In this document: one piece after another, positions 1 to 6,421 of the stretch
Layout: each line of letters opens with the position of its first letter
Position numbering within the stretch: the first letter of the stretch is position 1
Source of the DNA: Oscillospiraceae bacterium
GTDB lineage: Bacteria > Bacillota_A > Clostridia > Oscillospirales > Oscillospiraceae
Length of the DNA: 7,629 nucleotides
Reading direction: 5' to 3'
Assembly: GCA_017540945.1 (NCBI GenBank)
Contig: JAFYAB010000025.1
Location: 1-7,629 of the forward strand
Program-made: the position numbers and the translations under genes
The notes under the pieces: generated by a model
The model's input: only the letters and a program-made list of their open reading frames with translations
Databases searched by the model: none
What the model was told of the DNA's origin: nothing

Positions 1-351
1 GGTGGACATGTCCACGCCGGGAACGTACTTCATGTCGGGGTGGCCGGAGAGATGGGCCTTGATGGAGCGGAGCAGCTGCAGATCCTCCACGGGGAAAAAG
101 CCCCGCAGCGCCAGCACCGCATAGAGGGCGGGAGCGCAGTGACCCTTGGAGAGAACGAAGCGGTCCCGGTCCTCCCACTTGGGATTGGCGGGGTCCACGT
201 TCATCTCGTTGAAGTAGAGGGTGGTCAGGGCGTCCAGACAGGAGAGAGAGCCGCCGGGGTGTCCGGAGCTGGCGCGGTGCACCGCCTCCACCGCCAGCAG
301 CCGTGCCTTGTAGGCCGTGATGGCCAGGTCTTTGCCGTACAGTTTTTCCAT
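1..351 (-). CDS. Transketolase, N-terminal subunit (partial, 3' end outside window)
   Basis: The first 117 residues of a thiamine-diphosphate-binding transketolase. The family moves two-carbon ketol units between sugar phosphates in the cytosolic non-oxidative pentose phosphate pathway. Visible motifs are SSGHPGGS (residues 28-35, with H31) and DRFVLSKGH (63-71, with H71), followed by LSGHPD and GVDMST, which leads into the family's GSLGQG stretch beyond the edge. The short N-terminus and close resemblance to the roughly 270-residue Firmicutes split subunits suggest the two-gene form, with the C-terminal subunit expected just downstream. The ATG at 349-351 is preceded by AAGGAAGG at 5-6 nt spacing, which fixes the start. 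It follows the LTA-synthase-like gene by 36 bp with no clear terminator or promoter, so it is probably the last visible member of the lepA operon. Whether the gene is split or full-length cannot be decided here. Confidence 0.9.
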   Translation of the reverse strand, partial: MEKLYGKDLAITAYKARLLAVEAVHRASSGHPGGSLSCLDALTTLYFNEMNVDPANPKWEDRDRFVLSKGHCAPALYAVLALRGFFPVEDLQLLRSIKAHLSGHPDMKYVPGVDMST

Positions 352-387
352 AGTACCCTTCCTTTATTAAAAATTTTTACTGTTGCT

Positions 388-2301
388 TCATTCAGCCAGG
401 GCTTGATAGCGGAATTCGGTCTGCCAATAATAGCTCAGATTTTTCATTTGGTGGTATTTTTCCGACCAGGATGCAGGAATCGAAGTGCGCAGCTTACCGT
501 TGATGCTGACCCGCCCCTTTGTGGAGTAGACGGGGAAGGCTTTCATCATTTCGTCCATGGCCTGGAGATAGGCGGGGCCCTTGCCCCAGCCCAGGGTATC
601 GAAAAGTACGTTCATCAGATAGCAGGGGGAGATGGTGGGGCCGGCCTTTGTTTTGCCGGAGATACCCAGCTTCTGCTTCGCTGCGTCGTTCATCCAGATC
701 ACATAGTCGGTGGAGTAGTAGTTGAAGAAGCCGCTCTCGGTGGAAAGGCTCAGATCCATGCCGTAGCGGGCGTAAGCAGCGGTGGTGTAGTTGTTGATGT
801 CCTTGCCCAGGGTAGCCTTGTGGTCGCCGTAAATGAGCAGGACAATGGGGCGTTCAGTGCTATATCGGAAGTGATCCACCAGAAGCCTCAGCTCGTCGTC
901 CCGTTTGGCGCAGCAGCCCAGATAGTTGTTCATGGCGTAGCCGTCGGGGGTTTTTGCGTCGCGCTTGACGTAACGGCCCGGGTAGTTGTTTTTGGTGTAG
1001 CTGTAGGGACCGTGGCCCTCATAGGTGACGGAGAAGTTGAAATACGGCGCGTCGCTTTCAGCCAAATGCTCCTGATACTGCTGCCAGATTACGTCGTAGA
1101 GCACGTCGTCGTCGGCGATCTTTTTTTCTCCCACCAGCGCGTCGAAGGTGTCCTCCCGGAAAGCGTAGCGGTCAAAGCCCATGTAACGGGCCACGTTCTG
1201 TCGGTTGTAGAACCAGCCGTTGAAGGGGTGAGCGCCCTCGGCGGTATAGCCCTGCTCTTTGAGATACCAGACATAGGAGTTGGTGGGCTTTCGCCATTCC
1301 TGCTGAACGTAGTTGCCGGCCAGAAAAGCGCGCTCGGCGTCCTTGGTGTTGCCGCCAAAGCCGTTGGTGACCAGATTGCCCCAGAGAACAGCCTCGTCCC
1401 GGAGACTGTGGTAGAGGTCGTAGCAGGAGAAGTCGATGGCGTCCTGGTCGCAGCTCAACTCGGAGAGGTCGGAGTAACTCTCCCGCATGACGACGAAAAT
1501 ATCCACCTGCCGATCCTCGGGAATATCCTCCTGGATATAGCTGTTCAGCAGGGCCTCGGTTTCCTCTTTGGAATAGTTGGAGGGCTTGCCGCTGCCGGTA
1601 AAGATGCTTCGGGTGAAGGGGAGAATCACGCCCCGGGAGGCGTAGATCTGGGTGACAGACCAGGTGTTGATGTGGGTGTAGTTCTTGGTGAGAGCGTTCA
1701 TTTTGTCCGAGACAGCCAACGCGGTCACCCCCGTCAGGACGCCGACGGCGGCCAGCAGGCCGATCCAACGGCTGAGCTTCCAGCGGGGACGCCAGCGGCT
1801 CAGCAGAGCCAGCAGGGCCGTGAAGCCCAGGGCGCCGCCGATGGACAAAAGGATGGTGGGGGTCAGCTCCAATTCATAACCCTGGGTGCCGGTGATGGCC
1901 AGGGCTTCCCGCAGGCAGGTCAGATCCTGAAATTGGAGGGCGTCGGTGCGGATGATGATCAGATAGTAATTGCCCACGGCGATCCCCAGAACCACAACGG
2001 CAGTCAGCAGATAGGCGAGCCAGGCGCGGCCCAGGAGGGCAAAGAGAACGAGACAGAACGCGTAGATCAGCAGGAGATTGATGGCGGGGATCCAGAGATC
2101 CTCCCAGTAGCCCAGCCAGATCTCCTCGCCCAGATTGCTGTAGGACAGCCGCAGTGTGAAATAGGTCAGGACCGCGCAGCCCAGGAGCATCAACGCCAGA
2201 TGCCACAGCAGGAACCAGAACTGTTTCCGCTCCGGCATGCGTTTGCTCAGGACCTGCGGCACGTCCTGCTTGCCGCGGGGGCGCTTGATCGTTTTAGCCA
2301 T
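388..2301 (-). CDS. LTA synthase-like membrane sulfatase-fold phosphoglycerol transferase
   Basis: A 637-residue membrane protein of the LtaS/alkaline phosphatase superfamily. A basic N-terminus is followed by about five hydrophobic helices (near residues 28-50, 71-91, 94-116, 149-167 and 179-197), then a large domain expected outside the cell. That domain carries what look like the metal and catalytic positions: E274 in VVMRESYSD, T319 in GGNTKDAE (the nucleophile position of the LtaS GKTSD-type motif), H430 in YEGHGPY, and D493-H494 in IYGDHKAT. LtaS enzymes use a Mn-dependent threonine to transfer glycerol-phosphate from phosphatidylglycerol to a glycolipid or polymer. The motifs diverge from classical LtaS, so the acceptor could be another surface glycan, and a phosphoethanolamine transferase-like role cannot be excluded. 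I chose the ATG at 2301 because GAGAGG lies 7 nt upstream. A TTG at 2316, directly abutting the hemW stop, would add five residues and has no comparable ribosome binding site. Confidence 0.85.
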   Translation of the reverse strand: MAKTIKRPRGKQDVPQVLSKRMPERKQFWFLLWHLALMLLGCAVLTYFTLRLSYSNLGEEIWLGYWEDLWIPAINLLLIYAFCLVLFALLGRAWLAYLLTAVVVLGIAVGNYYLIIIRTDALQFQDLTCLREALAITGTQGYELELTPTILLSIGGALGFTALLALLSRWRPRWKLSRWIGLLAAVGVLTGVTALAVSDKMNALTKNYTHINTWSVTQIYASRGVILPFTRSIFTGSGKPSNYSKEETEALLNSYIQEDIPEDRQVDIFVVMRESYSDLSELSCDQDAIDFSCYDLYHSLRDEAVLWGNLVTNGFGGNTKDAERAFLAGNYVQQEWRKPTNSYVWYLKEQGYTAEGAHPFNGWFYNRQNVARYMGFDRYAFREDTFDALVGEKKIADDDVLYDVIWQQYQEHLAESDAPYFNFSVTYEGHGPYSYTKNNYPGRYVKRDAKTPDGYAMNNYLGCCAKRDDELRLLVDHFRYSTERPIVLLIYGDHKATLGKDINNYTTAAYARYGMDLSLSTESGFFNYYSTDYVIWMNDAAKQKLGISGKTKAGPTISPCYLMNVLFDTLGWGKGPAYLQAMDEMMKAFPVYSTKGRVSINGKLRTSIPASWSEKYHQMKNLSYYWQTEFRYQALAE

Positions 2302-2308
2302 GATATTG

Positions 2309-2314
2309 CCTCTC
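2309..2314 (-). promoter_or_regulatory. Ribosome binding site of the LTA-synthase-like gene
   Basis: GAGAGG on the minus strand, 7 nt before the ATG at 2301. It sits in the 15-bp gap after the hemW stop and decides in favour of ATG over the in-frame TTG at 2316, which overlaps this same region. Confidence 0.65.
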
Positions 2315-2316
2315 AA

Positions 2317-3498
2317 TTATCTTTTTTTTGCCAGGGGCTCGCTTTGCTCCTGGCCTTCCAGGAGGCGGCCGATGATCTGGTTGGAGACCAGAAAGCCCGT
2401 GGGCGTCAGGATCCAGCGGCCGCCGCTCTGGATGAACAGACCCTTTTCCGCCATAGGCTTTATGATTTCCAGCAGGGGAGAGAAGGGCATGAGATAGTTT
2501 TTTTCGTATTCCTCCGGAGAGATGCCCTGGGTGGTGCGGAGCCGCAGCATGACGTATTCCCCGGCCCGCTCCCGGGCGGGAATGGTCTCACACTCGGAAA
2601 GGATGGGCACGTCCTGCTTCAAAACGCCCCGGATGTAATTTTCAATGTCGCGTTTGTTGGTATAGCGCTTGCCGGCGAAGTCCGAGGCGGCGGCGGGGCC
2701 GAAGCCGATGTACTCCCGGCCCAGCCAGTATTTCAGGTTGTGGCGGGACTCGAAGCCGGGCTTGGCGAAGTTGGAGATCTCATACTGGCGGTAGCCCGCC
2801 TCCTCCAGCAGCTCTACGGTTTTGAGATACATGTCCGCCTGCACCTCGTCGGAGGGCAGGTTGGCGGCCTCCCGGTATTCCCAGAGGGGCGTGCCCTCCT
2901 CCACCTTGAGACCGTAGCAGGACATATGCTCGGGCCGCAGATGCAGCACGTGTCGAAGAGTCTCCTCCCACTGGGCCGCGGTCTGGTTCGGCAGGCCGTA
3001 CATGAGATCCAGGGAGATGTTGTCAAAGCCGCAGGCCCGGGCCAGCTGCACGGCGTTTCTGGCCTGCTCATAGTTATGGGGGCGGCCCAGCTTCTGCAGT
3101 ACGTCGTCCCGGTCCGACTGGACGCCCAGGGACATGCGGTTGAAGCCCTCGGCCCGCAGCTTTCGCAGCAGGCTCTCCGAGACGGAATCCGGGTTGGCCT
3201 CGAAGGTGATCTCCGCGTCCTTGTCCACCCGAAAGCGGTGCTGAAGCTCGGCAAAGATGCGGCGCAGATTGTCCGCGCCGAAGAAGGAGGGGGTGCCGCC
3301 GCCGAAGTAGACCGTGTCCACCAGATAATCCGTGGCCCGGGCTCCGGTCTCCTTGAAGTGGACCGCCAGCGCCTGGAGATAGTTGTCCACCAGCCGCCGG
3401 TCCCGGCTGCCGCCGATGGAGTAAAAGTCGCAGTACTGACACTTGCTGCGGCAAAAGGGGATATGGATGTAAATTCCTAAAGGTTTCAGCTCGTTCAT
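2317..3498 (-). CDS. hemW: HemW, radical SAM heme chaperone (oxygen-independent coproporphyrinogen III oxidase-like)
   Basis: A 393-residue cytosolic radical SAM protein. The cluster motif is CRSKCQYC, with C16, C20 and C23 in the C-x3-C-x2-C pattern, inside IYIHIPFC. Further family marks are FGGGTPS (SAM binding, around 65-71), MSLGVQSD (122-129), NISLDLMYGLPNQT (160-173), YEISNFAKPG and RHNLKYW (with H253), and a C-terminal HemN_C-type winged region after MLRLRTTQGIS. HemW binds heme and delivers it to acceptor proteins. Many annotations call it HemN, but true HemN has a longer N-terminus that is absent here. It starts 6 bp after the lepA stop. The ATG at 3498 is preferred, and a TTG at 3504 abutting that stop is a weaker alternative; either way translation is probably coupled to lepA. 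The lepA-hemW order is common in Firmicutes. The 3' end contains an A8 run just before the stop. Confidence 0.93.
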   Translation of the reverse strand: MNELKPLGIYIHIPFCRSKCQYCDFYSIGGSRDRRLVDNYLQALAVHFKETGARATDYLVDTVYFGGGTPSFFGADNLRRIFAELQHRFRVDKDAEITFEANPDSVSESLLRKLRAEGFNRMSLGVQSDRDDVLQKLGRPHNYEQARNAVQLARACGFDNISLDLMYGLPNQTAAQWEETLRHVLHLRPEHMSCYGLKVEEGTPLWEYREAANLPSDEVQADMYLKTVELLEEAGYRQYEISNFAKPGFESRHNLKYWLGREYIGFGPAAASDFAGKRYTNKRDIENYIRGVLKQDVPILSECETIPARERAGEYVMLRLRTTQGISPEEYEKNYLMPFSPLLEIIKPMAEKGLFIQSGGRWILTPTGFLVSNQIIGRLLEGQEQSEPLAKKR

Positions 3499-3504
3499 AA
3501 TCAA

Positions 3505-5310
3505 TCACTCGTCCATCTTTAATACCGCCATGAAAGCCTCGGAGGGCACCGACACGGTGCCGAAGGTCCGCATGCGCTTTTTGCCTTCCTTCTGCTTTTC
3601 CAGCAGCTTCTTTTTTCGGGTGATGTCGCCGCCGTAGCACTTGGCGAGAACGTCCTTACGCAGGGCCTTGATGGTCTCCCGGGCGATGATCTTGCCGCCG
3701 ATGGCGGCCTGGACCGGGATCTCGAACATCTGGCGGGGGATGTTCTCCTTCAGCTTTTCGCAGATGCGGCGGGCCCGGGCATAGGCCTCGTCGGCAAAGA
3801 GAATGAAGCTCAGGGCGTCCACCAGCTCGCCGTTGAGCAGGATGTCCAGCTTGACCAGCTTGGAGGGCCGATAGCCGATCAGCTCGTAGTCCAGCGAGCC
3901 GTAGCCCCGGGTCCGGGATTTCAGCGCGTCGAAGAAGTCGTAGATGATCTCGTTGAGGGGGATCTCGTAATGGAGCTCTACCCGGCTCTGGTCCAGGTAG
4001 CTCATGTCCTTGAACTCGCCCCGGCGGAACTGGCAGAGGTCCATGATGTTGCCCACGTAGTCCGGCGGCGCGATGATGCTGGCCTTGACATAGGGCTCAT
4101 AGGCCTGGGCGATCTCCATGGGATCGGGATAGTTGAGGGGAGTATAGACCTCAATGTGGCTGCCGTCGGTCTTGTCGATCTGGTAGACCACGTTGGGGGC
4201 CGTGGTGATCAGGTCCAGATTGAACTCCCGTTCCAGCCGCTCCATGATGATCTCCATGTGCAGCAGGCCCAAAAAGCCGCAGCGGAAGCCGAAGCCCAGG
4301 GCGATGGAGTTCTCCTGGGTGTAGTACATGGAGGCGTCGTTGAGCTTGAGTTTTTCCAGCGCGTCCCGCAAATCGCCGTATTTGGAGCCGTCGGCGGGGT
4401 AGACGCCGGCGTAGACCATGGGCTGGCAGGTCTTGTAGCCGGGCAGGGGCTCGCTCGCGGGGTTCTCAGCCCCGGTGACGGTGTCGCCCACCCGGGTGTC
4501 CGCGATGGTCTTGATGGAGGCGGTCAGATAGCCCACCTCGCCCGCGCCCAGGGCGTCGGCGGGAACCATGCCCTTGGGGTGCAGGTAGCCGCACTCCACC
4601 ACCTTGTAGACGGCGCCGGAGGCCATCATCTTCACGTCCATGCCGGGCCGGACCACGCCGTTCATCACCCGCATATAGACGATGACGCCCCGGTAGCTGT
4701 CATACTGGCTGTCGAAAATCAGAGCCTGCAGGGGAGCGTCCCGGTCTCCCTTGGGAGCTGGCACGTCCCGCACGATCATTTCAAGCACGGAGTGGATGTT
4801 GACGCCGTTTTTGGCGGAGATCTCCGGCGCGTCCATGGCGGGAAGGCCGATAATGTCCTCGATCTCCTGCTTGACCTCCTGGGGTCGGGCCGCGGGCAGA
4901 TCGATCTTGTTCACCACGGGCAGGACCTCCAGCCCTGCGTCGATGGCCAGGTAGGTGTTCGCCAGAGTCTGGGCCTCGATGCCCTGGGAGGCGTCTACCA
5001 CCAGTACCGCGCCCTCGCAGGCGGTCAGGGAGCGGGAGACCTCGTAGTTGAAGTCCACATGGCCCGGGGTGTCGATCAGGTTGAGGACGTAGTCCTCCCC
5101 GTCGTCGGCCCGGTAGTTGAGCTTCACGGCCCGGGCCTTGATGGTGATGCCCCGCTCCCGCTCCAGCTCCATATTGTCGAGGATCTGCTCCTCCATCTCC
5201 CGCCGGTCCACGGTGTTGGTCTCCTCCAGCAGACGGTCCGCCAGGGTGGACTTGCCGTGGTCGATATGGGCCACGATGGAGAAGTTCCGGATCTTGGATA
5301 GTTCAGTCAT
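3505..5310 (-). CDS. lepA: Elongation factor 4 (LepA), ribosome back-translocating GTPase
   Basis: A complete 601-residue translational GTPase of the usual family length. The G domain shows AHIDHGKST (G1, 14-22), the RERGITIKA switch I region (51-59), DTPGHVDF (G3, 80-87, with H84), NKIDLP (G4, 134-139) and SAKNG (G5, 165-169). The LepA-specific end is present: [20 protein letters not shown], then [11 protein letters not shown] near the C-terminus. LepA binds ribosomes and affects stalled or mis-translocated complexes and 30S assembly; it is broadly conserved but usually non-essential. The ATG at 5310 has GAGG 8 nt upstream. A strong promoter begins 49 bp upstream, making lepA the first full-size gene of the operon with hemW, the LTA-synthase-like gene and transketolase. 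The start codon overlaps the stop of a possible leader ORF by ATGA. Confidence 0.97.
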   Translation of the reverse strand: MTELSKIRNFSIVAHIDHGKSTLADRLLEETNTVDRREMEEQILDNMELERERGITIKARAVKLNYRADDGEDYVLNLIDTPGHVDFNYEVSRSLTACEGAVLVVDASQGIEAQTLANTYLAIDAGLEVLPVVNKIDLPAARPQEVKQEIEDIIGLPAMDAPEISAKNGVNIHSVLEMIVRDVPAPKGDRDAPLQALIFDSQYDSYRGVIVYMRVMNGVVRPGMDVKMMASGAVYKVVECGYLHPKGMVPADALGAGEVGYLTASIKTIADTRVGDTVTGAENPASEPLPGYKTCQPMVYAGVYPADGSKYGDLRDALEKLKLNDASMYYTQENSIALGFGFRCGFLGLLHMEIIMERLEREFNLDLITTAPNVVYQIDKTDGSHIEVYTPLNYPDPMEIAQAYEPYVKASIIAPPDYVGNIMDLCQFRRGEFKDMSYLDQSRVELHYEIPLNEIIYDFFDALKSRTRGYGSLDYELIGYRPSKLVKLDILLNGELVDALSFILFADEAYARARRICEKLKENIPRQMFEIPVQAAIGGKIIARETIKALRKDVLAKCYGGDITRKKKLLEKQKEGKKRMRTFGTVSVPSEAFMAVLKMDE

Positions 5311-5333
5311 ATGTCAAACCTCAATTTGGGCAT
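5307..5333 (-). CDS. Possible 8-codon leader peptide upstream of lepA
   Basis: ATG at 5331-5333 opens a frame encoding MPKLRFDI and stops at TGA, which overlaps the lepA start in the arrangement ATGA. An AAAGGG lies about 5 nt before its ATG. It falls fully inside the predicted lepA 5' untranslated region, about 19 nt after the likely transcription start. The geometry is that of translationally coupled genes, and the lepA GAGG site lies within the codons of the leader. No peptide family can be assigned, and a frame this short can arise by chance. Confidence 0.3.
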   Translation of the reverse strand: MPKLRFDI

Positions 5334-5358
5334 AGATACCCTTTATAAATCACATTTT

Positions 5359-5387
5359 ATTATATCAGAGAAATACCTGTTTGTAAA
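5359..5387 (-). promoter_or_regulatory. Sigma-70 type promoter of the lepA operon
   Basis: On the minus strand TTTACA (5382-5387) and TATAAT (5359-5364) are separated by exactly 17 bp. The -10 box is a perfect consensus match and the -35 box differs from TTGACA at one base. Transcription should start near 5352, giving a leader of about 42 nt before lepA. The surrounding AT-rich stretch stands out from the GC-rich genes. The terminator palindrome ends only 6 bp upstream of the -35 box. Confidence 0.85.
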
Positions 5388-5393
5388 GGACGA

Positions 5394-5419
5394 AAAAGAG
5401 ACGCCGCGGCGTCTCTTTT
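5394..5419. terminator. Bidirectional-looking intrinsic terminator after larE
   Basis: A perfect 26-bp palindrome with a GC-rich core (GAGACGCCGCGGCGTCTC, 5398-5415) and four A/T pairs on each side. Folded, it gives a stem of at least 7 GC-rich pairs around a CGCG loop. On the minus strand it is followed by five T residues (5397-5393), and on the plus strand by four. It lies 106 bp after the larE stop and just before the lepA promoter, so it should insulate lepA from the lar genes. Confidence 0.85.
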
Positions 5420-5445
5420 CAATCGGGAAACTGGGAATTGGAATA

Positions 5446-5470
5446 AAGGTTCAAGGTTTAAGGTTCAAGG
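5446..5470. repeat. Short direct repeats in the larE-lepA spacer
   Basis: AAGGTTCAAGG occurs at 5446-5456 and again at 5460-5470, a period of 14 bp, with related AAGGTTTAAGG between them and GGGCCAAGGG just after. The rest of the spacer from 5421 to 5525 shows no gene, RNA gene or promoter that I can support. This resembles low-complexity intergenic filler, though a protein-binding site is possible. Confidence 0.6.
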
Positions 5471-5525
5471 GCCAAGGGCTCTGCGGACTTGCAGCTTGAG
5501 CCTCTGCTCGATAGATCCGAATGCA

Positions 5526-6338
5526 TCAATCAGGCTGCGCTGCCGCGGAGGCATTCATGCTGCCCATGCGATAACCCCCCAGATCCAGGGTGACGTATCG
5601 ATAACCGAAGCGTTTCAACGCGGAATGGACCGCGGCGGCCTCGGCCGGGTCCCGCAGCCGCGCCAGACCCGCGGCGTCCAGCTCCAGCCGGGCCAGATCT
5701 CCGTGGTCCCGGACCCGAAGCTGGCGATAGCCCCGCTCCGACAACCAGGCTTCGGCGGCCTCCACCCGGGCCAATCCCTGGGCTGAAATGGGGTGATTGG
5801 TCTCAAAACGGGTGGCCAGGCAGGCCATGGCGGGCTTGTCCCAGGTGGGCAGGCCCAGTTCTCGGGAGAGCGCCCGGATCTCCGCCTTCGTAAGCCCCGC
5901 TTCCAGCAGGGGAGAGCGGACGCCCAGCTCCCGCACGGCCCGCATGCCGGGGCGGTAGTCCTTCAAATCGTCCGCGTTGGAGCCCTCAAGCACCTGGGCC
6001 AGACCCAGCTCCCGGGCGGCCTCTTTGATCCTGGCAAAGAGCGCTCGTTTGCAGAGATAGCAGCGCTCGCTTGGGTTCTCCGCCACCCCGGGGATCGCCA
6101 GCACATCCACGTCCAGCACCGCGTGGCGGAGGCCCTCCGCCGCGCAGAGGTCCGCGGCCTCGGCCAACTCCCGCTCCGGCACGAAGACGGAGCGGATCGT
6201 CACCGCGACGACCCGGTCTCCCAAAGCCTCATGGGACGCCCGCAGCAGCAGGGTGGAGTCCACCCCTGCCGAAAAGGCCACCGCCGCGGAGCCCAGCTCC
6301 CGGAGGATATTCAGCAGTCGTTTATATTTCTCGTTCAT
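5526..6338 (-). CDS. larE: LarE, ATP-dependent sulfur transferase for nickel-pincer nucleotide synthesis
   Basis: A 270-residue cytosolic PP-loop ATPase. In the family, LarE adenylylates the carboxylates of the pyridinium dicarboxylate nucleotide made by LarB and converts them to thiocarboxylates, which LarC then metallates. The PP-loop is SAGVDST (23-29, with Ala where family members usually have Gly). EGSNADD (118-124), YRPGMRA, KPAMACLATRF (168-178, with C173) and LGGYRMGSMN (253-262) are all LarE-like. C173 is at the position of the sulfur-donor cysteine of Lactobacillus LarE. C93 and C96 in ERCYLCK form an additional pair that could join C173 in binding an iron-sulfur cluster. The ATG at 6338 follows a strong GGAGGA at short spacing. 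It lies 83 bp downstream of larC with no clear promoter between, so co-transcription is likely. Confidence 0.92.
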   Translation of the reverse strand: MNEKYKRLLNILRELGSAAVAFSAGVDSTLLLRASHEALGDRVVAVTIRSVFVPERELAEAADLCAAEGLRHAVLDVDVLAIPGVAENPSERCYLCKRALFARIKEAARELGLAQVLEGSNADDLKDYRPGMRAVRELGVRSPLLEAGLTKAEIRALSRELGLPTWDKPAMACLATRFETNHPISAQGLARVEAAEAWLSERGYRQLRVRDHGDLARLELDAAGLARLRDPAEAAAVHSALKRFGYRYVTLDLGGYRMGSMNASAAAQPD

Positions 6339-6421
6339 GCTTCCTCCGATAAAAAGAATACTGAAAGCTTAAGACTTGAATGGAAAGGTGACGCTGCGCG
6401 ACGAATTTGAAAATACCACAA

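Noticed and set aside
352..387. Possible terminator or promoter around the AAAAATTTTT between the LTA-synthase-like gene and transketolase
   Set aside because: The palindrome is only A and T with no GC stem, and no paired -35/-10 boxes at proper spacing are seen. It is better read as an intra-operon spacer.
40..3480. A 1146-codon open frame on the plus strand opposite transketolase, the LTA-synthase-like gene and hemW
   Set aside because: It is exactly codon-on-codon antisense to three genes that happen to share one phase. Its stops would require TTA, CTA or TCA sense codons, which these GC-rich genes avoid. It ends opposite a TTA (Leu7 of hemW). Its translation resembles no family.
3970..5301. 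A 443-codon open frame on the plus strand opposite lepA
   Set aside because: It has the same codon-aligned antisense phase over lepA, whose identity is certain from its GTPase motifs. The translation is low-complexity Val/Gly/His/Asp-rich sequence typical of antisense frames.
5311..5499. A 62-codon plus-strand frame across the lepA promoter and terminator
   Set aside because: It runs through the promoter, the palindromic terminator and the short repeats. The AAGGTT repeats create its repetitive C-terminus, and there is no family resemblance.
5793..6410. Plus-strand frames opposite larE and larC
   Set aside because: Shadows of clearly identified minus-strand genes, with no ribosome binding site or recognisable domain.
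6339..6421. Possible separate promoter for larE in the 83-bp gap after larC
   Set aside because: TATTCT-like -10 candidates have no -35 box at 16-18 bp, and no terminator follows larC, so co-transcription is simpler.
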